Assembly (NCBI RefSeq): GCF_950295315.1
Contig: NC_080179.1
Coordinates: forward strand, 75,674,336 to 75,738,335
Length of the DNA stretch: 64,000 nt
Source: Erinaceus europaeus
Lineage: Eukaryota > Chordata > Mammalia > Eulipotyphla > Erinaceidae
Direction: 5' to 3'
Positions 11,106 to 21,017 of the stretch are shown one piece after another; position 1 is the first letter of the stretch, and every line of letters starts with the position of its first letter. The translations under genes and the position numbers were made by a program. The notes under the pieces are model-generated. The model had not been told where the DNA came from, made no database searches, and saw only the letters and a list, made by a program, of their open reading frames with translations.

Positions 11106-12027
11106 CTCAATCACCATCAGTGGATTTGATTTAATATGCTATAATCTCCATCCTAAACACGGCCGAGCCATCTACACCAAATCGTATCTTGCGGATGTTT
11201 ACCACACGGCCTCTTCGACCTTCTACGACTCCATTACTATTGGAACTATTCAGCTCGTCAACATATATAAGCCTCCCAGTGCCTCATGGGATAACGAGGT
11301 CCTGCCTAGCCCGAATCACCCAGCCGTTTACGTTGGAGACTTTAATAGTCATCACCAAGACTGGGGATATTCCTCCACTCATGCTGACGGCTCTATCTTA
11401 GCCGACTGGGCTTCAGTGAATGACCTCTCCCTATTATACGATCCCAAACAGCCAGGCTCTTTTCACAGTGCTAGATGGAATAAAGACTCATCAACCGACC
11501 TGTGCTGGATTAGCACAGTCAACGGCCAAGCCTTTCCCGCTACGAGACAAGTTCTCAAGATCTTCCTGCACAGTCACCACCGCCCAGCTATCATCCACAT
11601 TGGTCTCCAGCTCCCACTGATTCTGTGCTCGGAGAAACTAAGATGGAACTTTCGGAAAGCAAACTGGTGTCGGTTCAGTGATCTTACCAACAAATCTATT
11701 CCTGCAATTCCAATGAACTCTATCCCCTCTGAAGATTCCTACAGGCGCTTCCGCCAAGCCATCTTCAAAGCAGCTTCCCAAGCCATTCCTCGTGGGAGAC
11801 GTGCTAACTATATGCCTTGTCTTGATGCTGAATGTGAGCAACTACTAAAGCAGTACAATGAGTCGGGCGACCCAGATGTGGCCGACCATCTCATTGCCTC
11901 CCTGGATGCAGCACGCCAAGCCCGCTGGCAACAACTCACGGAAAGTCTGAACTTCACCCACTCAAGTAGGAAGGCCTGGAAGCTTCTTCACAGTCTGGGT
12001 GCCGGTAGCCAACCCCCTCCCGTCGTT
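11106..12027 (+). mobile_element. Vingi-type non-LTR retrotransposon, endonuclease fragment
   Basis: About 305 codons open without a stop or frameshift. The protein is the distal two thirds of an APE-type endonuclease plus the linker toward the reverse transcriptase. Visible motifs: HPKHGRA (about 11148), NIYKPP (about 11263), the catalytic block GDFNSHH (11335-11355), SSTDLCW (11488-11508) and SHHRP (11572-11586), where relatives usually have S-Q/D-H-R-P. The N-terminal metal-binding part and the whole reverse transcriptase are missing. It is not L1, L2/CR1 or RTE in character; it resembles the Jockey/I/Ingi group. Established knowledge: the Vingi clade was described from hedgehogs (Vingi-1_EE) with many internally deleted derivatives. 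The left end joins antisense L1, the right end joins the poly-T tail of another L1. The longer frame starting at 10891 is an accidental fusion with L1 antisense. The clean frame implies a recent insertion. Confidence 0.85.
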
Positions 12028-12515
12028 TTCTTTTCTTTTCTTTTTTTTCTTTTTCCTTTATTGGGGCATTAATGTTTTACATTCGACAGTAAATTCAATA
12101 GTTTGTACATCCATAACATTTCCCAGAGTTCCACATAACATTACCACCCCCACTAGCCCTCTGCCATCCTTTTCCAGGACCTGAACCCTCCCCACACTCA
12201 CCCCAGAGTCTTTGACTTTGGTGCAATGCAACAACTCCAGTCCAGGTTCTGCTTAGTGATTTCTCTTCAGATCTTGTTTTTCAACTTCTGTCTGAGAGTG
12301 ACATCATCTTATATTCAGCCTTCTGTTTCTGACTTACTTCACTTAACATGATTTCTTCAAGCTCCATCCAAGATGGGCTGAAAATGGTGAAATCACCGTT
12401 TTTAACAGCCAAGTAGTATTCCATTGTGTATATAGACCACACCTTGCTCAGCCACTCATCAGTTTTTGGACACCTGGGTTGCTTCTAGGTTATGGCTATT
12501 ACAAATTGTGCTACA
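12028..12515 (-). mobile_element. L1 3' end, antisense
   Basis: TTTTC-rich tail (12028-12060), then the same 3' UTR and ORF2 end as at 8930-9385, stopping abruptly after 'ctattacaaattgtgct'. About 216 bp present in the 8.9-kb L1 is missing before L1 resumes at 12949. Confidence 0.88.
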
Positions 12516-12815
12516 GACTTCCGGGAAGTGTGGTCATGGAATAACTGGGACCACATAGCCTCTCTTCTTAAAACAATAAATAAATACAACAAGAGACCCA
12601 ACTGAAGTCATAATCTACAGTTGAAATTTCTGCGGCCTCAGGTGGGTGCTCACATGTAGTTGGAGCAAAAAGGGGCGCAGGCACGGGTTGGAGAACAGCA
12701 AAGTCAAATCAGAGCTCTGGGTGGCCCTGGCACGGAGCTGCACCATTTTGGTGATTTCACTTTAAGTGCAGCAAGCAAGTAATATTGTTCCTAGTGGCAG
12801 AAGAAAAGAAACGGG
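12516..12815. other. Unassigned 300-bp segment between L1 and Vingi tail
   Basis: Begins 'acagacttccgggaagtgtg' and is GC-richer than its L1 surroundings. It could be an inverted L1 5' UTR (start reminiscent of L1 promoters) or part of a deleted retroelement. No coding frame recognised. Confidence 0.4.
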
Positions 12816-12948
12816 CTTCTTCTTCTTCTAGCGTTTGCCCTTCTTCCGTAGCCAGTCAACAGCGTCAGGTTGAGCCTGATGTCAAGTTTCGAGACCTCCT
12901 TTGAATCTGGAGAGGTGGCAGTCGTTGACTATGTGGGTCATAGTCTGC
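12816..12948 (-). mobile_element. Vingi-type element, C-terminal coding end and tail
   Basis: On the minus strand the frame reads the C-terminal tail of a Jockey/Ingi-like polyprotein: MTHIVNDCHLSRFKGGLET, then a stop, then HQAQPDAVDWLRKKGKR and the natural TAG (12828-12830). It ends directly in an AAG/GAA repeat (12816-12827). The internal stop at 12882-12884 replaces an expected Leu codon, so this copy is dead. The His/Cys pattern (H-I-V-x-x-C) is typical of this tail. It is inverted relative to the endonuclease fragment at 11106, so the two are separate or rearranged copies. No TSD found. Confidence 0.78.
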
Positions 12949-13894
12949 TGTTACTTTTTCTGATGTGTGACATTCTCACAGGAGTGAAGTGGTATCTCAT
13001 TGTTGTCTTTATTTGCATTTCTCTGACAGTCAATGAGTTAGAGTATTTCTTCATATTTCTTAGTCTTTTGGATCTCTTCTGTGGTGAATATTCTGTCCAT
13101 GCCCTCTCCCCATTTTTGGATGGGATCACTTGTTTTCATGTTGAGTTTGGCAAGCTCTTTATATATTTTGGTTATTAAACTCTTTTCTGATATATGGCAT
13201 GTAAAAATCTTCTCCCATTCTGTGATGATTCTCTTTTTTGGGTATTAATTTTTTTGTTGTTGTTGTTGTTATGCAGAAGCTTCTTAATTTATGTAGTCCC
13301 ATCGGCTTATTCTTACCTTAGTCTTCTTTGTAATTGGATTCATTTCATTGAAGATGTCTTTAAAATTTATGCAGAAACCCTTAATCTTCATTTTTAAGTT
13401 CCACCTATAAATGATATCTTTCAGTATTGGTCTTTCTCTTATAAGTTATATCTTTCAGTATTGTTCTTTCTCTTTCTGGCTTGTCTCACTCAAAATGATG
13501 TCTTCAAGTTCTGACCATGATATTGCAAAGAAGATGATTGCATCATCTTTAACAGCTGCATCAAAGTCCATCATGTATATATACCACCACTTCTTTAGCC
13601 ATTCATCTGTAATTGGGCATCTGGGTTATTTCCAAGTTTGGGCTATTACAGACAGTGCTGCTATAAACATTGGTGTGCACTGGGTTTTTTAGATAGTTTT
13701 TTTTTTTTTTTTGTCTTCCCTAGGTAAATTCCTAGAAGCGAGATTGCTAGGTCATAAGGTAGGTCCATTACGAGAATTCTGATGACTCTCCAGACTGTTT
13801 TCTGTGGAGGTTGGACCAACTTACATTCCCACCAGTGATGTATGAGAGTCCCTTTTCATCCATAGTCACTCCAATAGTTGGTGTTTATCTCTTT
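12949..13894 (-). mobile_element. L1 fragments, antisense
   Basis: 12949-13390 repeats the ORF2 region of 9785-10190 ('tctcacaggagtgaagtggt'). From about 13390 an older L1 3' region follows ('ctgtaattgggcatctgggt', 'accagtgatgtatgagag'). At least two L1 copies are joined. Confidence 0.8.
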
Positions 13895-14740
13895 ACTAGT
13901 GTGTGAGATAATAGCAGAGAACTTCTCCCAACTTCCTAATTGGGAAAATATATACAAACAAGAATCATAGAGAACTACAAATATAATTGATTGAGATCTA
14001 CACATACCAAGATACATCATTTTGGAACTGGAAAAGACCAAAGAAAAAAGAAAGGATCCTGAAAGCAGCAAGGCAAAAAAGGGTCACATACAGAGGAAGG
14101 CACTTAGAACTATCTACATACTTGTCAATAGAAACAATAAAGGCCAGAGAGAAATGGCAAGACATTTATAGAGTTTTAAATGAGGAAGGCTTTCAACCTA
14201 GAAGTTATAAAGAGATTCATAACTAAAAAATAATAATAATAATTAGACTTATAAACACTCATACGTTAAAATAAATGGCTTTGAAATATTATAAATGAGT
14301 AATTTTACTTTATGTCAATGGTCAAAATTCACCCATTAAAAAGGCATAGAAGGGGCTGGGTGGTAGCACAGCAGATTATGCACACATGACGCAAAACTAA
14401 AGGACTAGTGTAAGGATCCTGGTTCGAGCCCCGGCTCCTCACCTGTAGTGGGATCACTTCATAAGCGGCGAAGCAGGTCTGCAGGTGTTAGTCTTTCTCT
14501 CCCCCTCTTTGTCTCATCTCCTCTCTTGATTTCTGTCTGTCCTATCCAACAATAACATCAATGGCAACAATAACAATAATGACACCAAGGACAACAAAAT
14601 GGGAAAAATGGCCTCCAGGAGCAGTGGTTTTGTGGTACAGGCACCGAGCCCTAGCGGTAACCCTGGAGGCAAAATATAAAAAGGAGCATGGATCAGGAAG
14701 CACAATTCAACCATATGTTGTCTGCAAGAGACCCATCTGA
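13895..14740 (+). mobile_element. L1 ORF1 C-terminus and start of ORF2, sense
   Basis: 13895-14226 encodes the C-terminal domain of ORF1p (motifs ILKAARQKRVTYRGR and NEEGFQPR), the RNA-binding chaperone of L1. After a short gap the ORF2 endonuclease start appears (14325-14351 and 14685-14740), split by an S1L SINE. It continues at 16021 beyond a later L1 insertion. Frames are broken; a fossil copy. Confidence 0.82.
14352..14678 (+). mobile_element. S1L SINE
   Basis: Diverged S1 head and body with the 3' module (14606-14668). Imperfect flanking duplication ('aaaaaggcat' against 'aaaaaggagcat'). Confidence 0.88.
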
Positions 14741-16006
14741 AGATCTTTACATGCCATACATAAGACAAGAGTTTAATAAGCAAAATATATAAAGAGCTTG
14801 CCAAACTCAACAAGAAAACAAACAACCCCATCCAAAAATGGGGAGAGGACAAGAAAAAATGCTCCAAGTCTCTGATTGTCAGTGAAAAGCAAATAAAGAC
14901 AACAATGAGATACCACTTCACTCCTGTGAGAATGTCATACATCAGAAAAGGTAATAGCAGCAAATGCTGGAGAGGGTGTGGGGTCAAAGGAACCCTCCTA
15001 CACTGCTGGTGGGAATGTAAATTGGCCCAACCTCTGTGGAGAACAGTCTGGAGACTCTCAGAAGGCTAGAAATGGACCTACCCTATGACCCTGCAATTCC
15101 TCTCCTGGGGATAGATCCTGAAGAACCCAACACACCCATCCAAAAAGATCTGTGTACACATATGTTCACAGCAGCACAATGTGTAATAGCCAAAACCTGG
15201 AAGCAACCCAGGTGTCCAACAACAGATGAATGGCGGAGCAACTTGTAATATATATACACAATGGAATACTACTCAGCTATGATGCCGACCAGACTTCCCT
15301 GGACAGACAACGCCACCAATGTGTCCTGGAGCTCCGCTTCCCCAGAGCCTTTCCCCACTAGGGAAAGAGAGAGACAGGCTGGGAGTATGGATCACCCTGT
15401 CAATGCCCATATTCAGTGGGGAAGCAATTACAGACACCAGACCTTCCACCTTCCGCATCCCACAATGATCTTGGGTCCATATTCCCAGAGGGATAAAGAA
15501 TAGGAAAGCTGTCAGGGGAGGGGATGGGATACGGAGTTCTGGCGGTGGGAACTGTGTGGAGTTGTACCCCTCTTATCCTATGGTTTTGTTAATATCTCCT
15601 TTTTCAAATAAATTTAAAAAATTTTTAAAAATAAAAAATGGTGGCTTCACCGTTTTCAGCCGATCTTGGATGGACCTTGAAAAAATCATGTTGAGTGAAA
15701 TAAGTCAGAAACAGAAGGATGAATATGGGATGATCTCACTCTCAGGCAGAAGTTTAAAAACAAGATCCAAAGAGAAAACACAAGTAGAACCTGAACTGGA
15801 ATTGGTGTATTGCACCAAAGTAAAAGACTCTGGGGTGGGGGGGGGAGGGGGAGTACAGGTCCAAAAGAATGACAGAGAACCTAGTGGGGGTTGTATTGTT
15901 ATATGGAAAGCTGGGAAATGTTATGCATGTACAAACTATTGTATTTACTGTCCAATGTAAAACATTAATTTCCCAATAAAGAAATAAAAAAGAAAAAGAG
16001 AGAGAG
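14741..16006 (+). mobile_element. Young 5'-truncated L1 with TSD
   Basis: Starts inside ORF2, carries its 3' coding end (motif DLPYDPAIPLLG near 15075) and 3' UTR, ends in AATAAAGAAATAAAAAAG. Flanked by an exact 14-bp duplication 'agagacccatctga' (14727-14740, 16007-16020). Interrupted by RepB at 15281. Inserted in the endonuclease region of the older L1 of the same orientation. Confidence 0.93.
15281..15631 (+). mobile_element. RepB, 5'-truncated
   Basis: Last 350 bp of RepB inserted in the L1 3' region just after 'actactcagctat'; L1 resumes at about 15632 with 'aaaaaatggtggcttcac'. Confidence 0.88.
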
Positions 16007-16071
16007 AGAGACCCATCTGACTAGTCAGGACAGAAATAGGTTCACGGTGAAAGGACAGAAACCCGTCATAC

Positions 16072-16120
16072 AGTCCATGGAGCTCCAGTGGCACAATCGG
16101 TCAGCGTGTGATTCTTGTAC
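16072..16120 (+). pseudogene. Truncated tRNA-Ile(UAU) retropseudogene, tailless
   Basis: 16082-16120 matches the 5' half of mammalian tRNA-Ile(UAU): 'gctccagtggcacaatcgg', D-loop, and stops near the anticodon. There is no A-tail. It lies between two copies of the L1 target, 'agaaacccgtcatac' (16057-16071) and 'agaaaaccatcatac' (16121-16135). This fits the known mammalian class of tailless small-RNA retropseudogenes moved by L1. The first ten bases (16072-16081) are not tRNA and may be L1. Confidence 0.65.
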
Positions 16121-16135
16121 AGAAAACCATCATAC

Positions 16136-16420
16136 GCGGGAGTCAGGCGGTGGCGCAGCGGGTTAAGCACAAGTGGCACCACACAAGGACAGGAGTAAGG
16201 ATCCCAGTTCGAGCCCCCGGCTCCCCACCTGCAGGGGAGTCGCTTCACAGGCAGTGAAGCAGGTCTGCAGGTGTCTGTCTTTCTCTCCCCTCTCTGTCTT
16301 CCCCTCCTCTCTCCATTTCTCTCTGTCCTATCTAACAATGACGACATCAATAATAACTACAACAATAAAACAAGGTCAACAAAAGAGGATAAATAAATAT
16401 TTTTTTAAAAAAAGAAAAAA
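16136..16420 (+). mobile_element. S1 SINE with TSD
   Basis: Full S1; exact 15-bp duplication 'agaaaaccatcatac' at 16121-16135 and 16421-16435, the same target sequence that flanks the tRNA fragment. Confidence 0.93.
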
Positions 16421-16570
16421 AGAAAACCATCATACATTCCAATTCCAATGGGCCACAAGAAGGGCTAGAAGAGCCATACTCAGTGTAGACACAAGAGATT
16501 TTAAAATAACCAAGGTAACAAAATACAGGAATAGACATTACTTCATGCTCAAGGGATCACTTCACATCTA

Positions 16571-16885
16571 ATGTTTTACCATTAAGTGTCATGTGTTTTT
16601 GTAGATACACATGGAAAATATTGGTGATTGTCTTCCAAAATTAGTTCTCCCTTCCTCCCACAATCAAATTTTCATTTTTATCTAGAAACATAACTGCCAA
16701 GGAAAGTGGCCATCTTTCTCAGACACCATTAATTAAGTCAGGATACATAAATTCATTTCTGCTAGTGGCGTATCAGTGGAAGTCATATGCTCACATTCCA
16801 GTAGTATTACCAAAGGGAAATGTCACCCTCTCCCTTCTTCATCTGGAATGCAGATGTCATGAGTTGTCTCCAAGTGATGTGAAGC
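16571..16885. other. Unassigned, unique-looking sequence
   Basis: No repeat body recognised; possibly very old transposon DNA. Contains 'caccattaattaagtcagg', an AT-rich homeodomain-like site. Confidence 0.45.
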
Positions 16886-16897
16886 ATAAAGATCACA

Positions 16898-17125
16898 GGG
16901 CTGGGCGGTGGCTTACTTGGTTGTTTGCACATCGTCATGTACAAAGGCCCTGCTCTGAGCCTCTGGCCTCCACCTACAGGGGAAACTTCATGAGAGATGA
17001 AGCAGCGCTGCAGGTGTCTCAGTTTCTCTCTCCCTCTCTACCTTCCCATTCATCTCTGCTTCTCTCTGTCTCTAATCAATACATGAATAAACATCAACAA
17101 CAACAAAAAGCATTTGCATAAAGGA
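16898..17125 (+). mobile_element. S2 SINE with TSD
   Basis: Diverged S2 with an ACAACA tail, flanked by 'ataaagatcaca' (16886-16897 and 17126-17137). Confidence 0.9.
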
Positions 17126-17141
17126 ATAAAGATCACATGAG

Positions 17142-17264
17142 CAGTCCAGGAGGTGTCACAGACTTTCAAGCATAGGTCCTGACGTTCAAACACAGGTCCC
17201 TGACATCTCATATACCAGAGTGATGCTCTTGCTCTCTCTCATTAATCAACAAATAAAGCTTTAA
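17142..17264 (+). mobile_element. S3 SINE
   Basis: Degenerate S3 ('ccaggaggtgtcacagactt', 'ataccagagtgatgctc') with an AAATAAAG tail into which the next SINE inserted. Confidence 0.75.
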
Positions 17265-17278
17265 AAAAAGAAATACTG

Positions 17279-17644
17279 GGGGTCGGGCGGTGGCGCAGTG
17301 GGTTAAGCACATGTGGCGCAAAGCGCAGGGACCAGCGTAAGGATCCCGGTTCAAGCCCCCGGCTCCCCACCTGCAGGGGAGTCGCTTCCCAGGCGGTGAA
17401 GCAGGTCTGCAGGTGTCTGTCTTTCTCTCCCCCTCTCTGTCTTCCCCTCCTCCCTCCATGTCTCTCTGTCCTATCCAACAACGAATTGCGTCAACAAGGG
17501 CAATAATAATAATAACCACAACGAAGCTACAACAAGGGCAACAAAAGGGGGAAAAAAATGGCCTCCAGGAGCGGTGGATTCCTGGTGCAGGCACCGAGCC
17601 CAGCAATCACCCTGGAGGAGGGAAAAGAAAAAGAAAAAAAAAAG
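17279..17644 (+). mobile_element. S1L SINE with TSD
   Basis: Full S1L. Target copies 'aaaagaaatactg' at about 17266-17278 and 17645-17657. The 3' module (17558-17617) is intact at its start. Confidence 0.94.
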
Positions 17645-17887
17645 AAAAGAAATACTGAACTGGAGATAGAAAAGTGATGGATGGAGCTAGACTGTGGGCT
17701 ACCTAATGAGGTTTTATATGTGAGAGAGAATTCCATAGTTCAGAATCTGAAACTCACTACCTCGGTTCCTACAATACCTTTTGCTGTTGTTTTCCAACTT
17801 TTAGAATTTGTTCTTTTTCTGTCAACCTACTTTCCACTTTCTGTTTAAGACGGTGTGAAAGGACACTGAGCAGTGGCTCGCCTGGTA

Positions 17888-18179
17888 TTTTTTAATATTT
17901 ATTTATTTCCTTTTTGTTGCCCTTGTTGTTTTTATTGTTGTTATAATTATTATTGTTGTTGTCATTGTTGTTGCTATCCTTGGATAGGACAGAGAGAAAT
18001 GGAGAGAGGAGGGGAAGACAGAGAGGGGGAGAGAAAGACAGACACCTGCAGACCTGCTTGACTGCTTGTAAAGAGACTCCCCTGCAGGTGGGGAGCCGGG
18101 GCTTGAACCGGGATCCTTAGGCCTGTCCTTACACTTTGCACCATGTGCGCCTAACCCACTGTGCCATCACCAGACTCCC
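17888..18179 (-). mobile_element. S1 SINE
   Basis: Complete antisense S1 from an AATAAATA tail to the 'cagactccc' head. Confidence 0.92.
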
Positions 18180-18517
18180 TCTATTTCCTTTTCTAATGGA
18201 GTTTCCTGTTTCTTAAGTTCCTTCATTTTCTCTAAATCTTTTTTCTTCATCTTCTTCCATTTCAAAGTTGGTGGCTATTTTGTCCACTGGTCCTGATACT
18301 CCGTCCTCTGCATGATTGAGCCTACTCTCTAGGCATTCCATTTAAGCCTGGAATTCATTCTAAGTGTACTTACCACCCTGTTACTGGAAGTCTGTAAATA
18401 ATAATCCTCTTTTTGCCTTAAAATTTTAAAATGACATTGTTATTTTGGCTTTTATTACTATATTGTAGTGCATTTTTATCTATCTGTTTACATAACCAAC
18501 TACAATAATATTTTAGG
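18180..18517. other. Unassigned, possibly old L1
   Basis: T/C-rich; weak resemblance to antisense old L1 ORF1 ('gttccttcattttctctaaa'). Not firm. Confidence 0.35.
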
Positions 18518-18520
18518 CTT

Positions 18521-18567
<47 letters not shown>
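18518..18567. repeat. (CT)n(GT)n microsatellite
   Basis: Short CT run followed by about 16 GT units; sits at the tail of the antisense S1L. Confidence 0.93.
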
Positions 18568-18569
<2 letters not shown>

Positions 18570-18868
18570 CTCCAAGGTTATCATTGGGGCTGGGTGCCAG
18601 CACTACAAATCCACTACTCCTGGCAGACATTTTTTCTATTTTATTTTATTTATTTATTTTTTGGAGAGGACAGAAAGAAAGGGGAAGATAGAGAGGGAGA
18701 GAGAAAGACATCTGCAGACCTGCTTCATAGTTTGCAAAGTGACCCAACCCTCCCCCAGGGCCCCCCCCCCCACGCATCTTACAGGTGGGGAGCTGAGGGC
18801 TTGAACAAGGATCCTTGTGCGGGTCCTTGAGCTTAGTGCTACCCTGGTGCGCCACTGCCCACCCCCCT
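18568..18868 (-). mobile_element. S1L SINE, diverged
   Basis: Antisense 3' module first ('gcctccaaggttatc'), then body and head. A poly-C insertion lies near 18762-18771. 18869-19100 downstream is AT-rich unassigned sequence. Confidence 0.85.
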
Positions 18869-19100
18869 GATGTTTACTGTTAAAAGCACTATAGAGTTGA
18901 GTTTTTAAAAATCTTTCTGAGATCATGATATTAATACTTATAAGTACTTTATTGGCATACTGGATTTATTTCTGCCATTTATGTTTTTACCATTTATCCT
19001 TTCTTAAGTTTCATTCTTTTTCCTTTAACTTTCTATTAAGCAGATTTATCTTCTTGTTTGCTTTCTAGAATTAGGATTTTTAAAAAGATCCCTTGTGTGT

Positions 19101-19207
19101 GTGGGGGGGAGATAACATAATGCTTATGCAAGAAGACTCTCATGCCTGAGGCCCTAAGGTCCTAGGTTCAGTCCCCCATGCCACTATAAGACAGAAATGC
19201 TCTGGTA
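19101..19207 (+). mobile_element. S4 SINE, split by RepB
   Basis: 'gggagataacataatgctta' head through 'agaaatgctctggta'; its tail resumes at 20268 after the RepB insertion. Confidence 0.9.
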
Positions 19208-20252
19208 GGCCACCCCATCAGCTGAGGCTCTAGTCAGGGAGTCCTGAGATTCCCAAACAGACATGATGGGCCTAGACCTTGAATAAGGCCCTCTCTCCAT
19301 TGTTACCGGCCATCTCTATCAGGAACAACACAATAGACTCCTTTGTGGGCCCCCATAGGACCTTGCCCTCAATGTGGATCAACAACAGTAGAGGATGTTC
19401 CATCCTCCGAAAGGAGGCTGGACAACATACTCTATGCTCCACCTGAGGAAGATGGGTCGATATTGGGGCAGCTTGGAATGTTCTTACTCATGACCACAGA
19501 ATGTGAGCTCAGATCTATAGGGATGCAGAGGTCACATAGGCTCCTAAGCTGATTATGTGCCCCAGATCAGATAAAATCTATGGGGTTTACAGTCAACACT
19601 ATTTATACACCTTTCCCATATTAGGGAGCTACTCTTTTCCCTGATTCAGCTTTCTGGACCTTTTCCAGCCATGACATCATCTCCCCAGACAATAACTTAG
19701 ATCTACCTGCATATCAAATTTCAGGCTCAGGGGAAAAAAGAAAAAAAAAAAAAAACAGGTATAGCCACAGGCCCTTTGGAATATAACTAAAGTGTGCCTA
19801 CTAGCTATCTACAAAACGGAGACACCCTTTAGATCCATGATTGGTCAATACTTTGTTTGGCTTTGTATGTTAACTCTCTGTCAGCCACCAGGTTCCAGAT
19901 GCCATCAGGATGCCAACCAGACTTCCCTTCACAGACAACCCCACCAATGTGTCCTGGAGCTTTGCTTTCCCCACTAGGGAAAGAGAGAGACAGGCTGGGA
20001 GTATGGATCCACCTGTCAACGCCCATGTTCAGCGGGGAAGCAGTTACAGAAGCCAGACCTTCCACCTTCTGCATCCCACAATGACCCTGGGTCCATGCTC
20101 CCAGAGGGATAAAGAATAGGAAAGCTGTCAGGGGAGGGGATGGGATACGGAGTTCTGGTGACAGGAATTGTGTGGAGTTGCACCCCTCTTATCCTATGGC
20201 TTAGCCAATGTTTTCTTTTTACAAATAAAAAGTTAAAAATAGTAATAATAAA
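19208..20252 (+). mobile_element. RepB, longest copy, with TSD
   Basis: 1045 bp, the most 5'-extended RepB here. Exact 15-bp duplication 'agaaatgctctggta' (19193-19207, 20253-20267) splits the host S4 cleanly. The 3' end has ACAAATAAAAAG and an A-rich tail. No coding domain is recognised; a 69-codon frame near 19343 is probably chance. Confidence 0.92.
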
Positions 20253-20413
20253 AGAAATGCTCTGGTAAACAAAAAAATTAATTAAAACCACTTGTGAAAA
20301 CATTAAAATCCTACATTGTTCTACTATATTCCCAAGTAGGTGGAGTCAACTTTTCTAATTCTCATTTTTGTGACAGGAGCAGTTTCTCAAAAGTCTTCCT
20401 CAAAGTCTACTCT

Positions 20414-20457
20414 TTCTTCCTCTTTCACTCTTTCTTTCTTTCTCTCTCTCTCTCTCC

Positions 20458-20495
<38 letters not shown>

Positions 20496-20506
20496 CTCTC
20501 TCTTCC
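20414..20506. repeat. Pyrimidine (CTTT)n/(CT)n tract
   Basis: About 90 bp of CTTT and CT units, the expanded tail of the adjacent antisense S4. Confidence 0.93.
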
Positions 20507-20615
20507 CAGAGCACCACTCAGCTCTGGGATGTAGTGGTACCAGGGACTGAACTTGGGACTTTGAAGCCATGGGTATGAATGACTGTATAACCATTACACT
20601 ATCTCTCTGGTCCTG
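20507..20615 (-). mobile_element. S4 SINE
   Basis: Antisense S4: 'cagagcaccactcagctctg', 'gactgaacttgggac', 'accattacactatctctctg'. Confidence 0.88.
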
Positions 20616-20738
20616 AAAGCATCTCTTGAGTCCCTGGGACCTGTGTCTCAGGGGCTCAGGTTAATCTCCACTCTAAAATCTTTACTATTTTTTTTTCTTT
20701 TGGAGCTTGCTTAACTATTAAAAATGTATCTTTCAGTT

Positions 20739-21017
20739 GGAGCGCCCAGCTCCCTACCTGCAGGGGAGTCGCTTCACAGGTGGTGAAGCAGGTCTGCAGG
20801 TGTCTGCCTTTCTCTGTCCCTCTCTGTCTTCCCCTCCTCTCTCCATTTCTCTCTATCCTATCCAAGGACAGCAACAACAACAACAATAATAATAACCATA
20901 GCAATGATAAGACAACAACGACAACAAAAGGGGAAAAGATGGCCTCCAGGAGCAGTGGATTCGTGGTGCAGGCACCAAGTCCGGGCAATAACCCTGGAGG
21001 CAAAAAAAAAATGTATT
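20739..21017 (+). mobile_element. S1L SINE, 5'-truncated
   Basis: Lacks the A-box half of the head and begins at the 'cccagctccc' segment after the B box; body and module (20939-21001) present. Probable target copies 'aaaatgtatctttcag' and 'aaaatgtattttttag'. Confidence 0.88.

Larger units (their letters stand above)
16021..16570 (+). mobile_element. L1 ORF2 endonuclease region, continued
   Basis: Same old L1 as 13895-14740, resuming after the young L1. Recognisable as 'tagtcaggacagaaatagg' and 'gggccacaagaagggctaga'. Contains the tRNA-Ile fragment and an S1. Confidence 0.75.

Noticed and set aside
10891..12072. 393-codon open frame taken as one gene
   Set aside because: The first 70 or so codons are antisense L1 and the last are L1 poly-T; only the Vingi portion in the middle is real coding sequence.
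19343..19552. RepB frame similar in two copies (19343 + and about 39150-39300 -) as a hidden protein
   Set aside because: Frame preservation follows from lack of indels between the two copies; the copy at 3860 breaks it, and no domain is seen.
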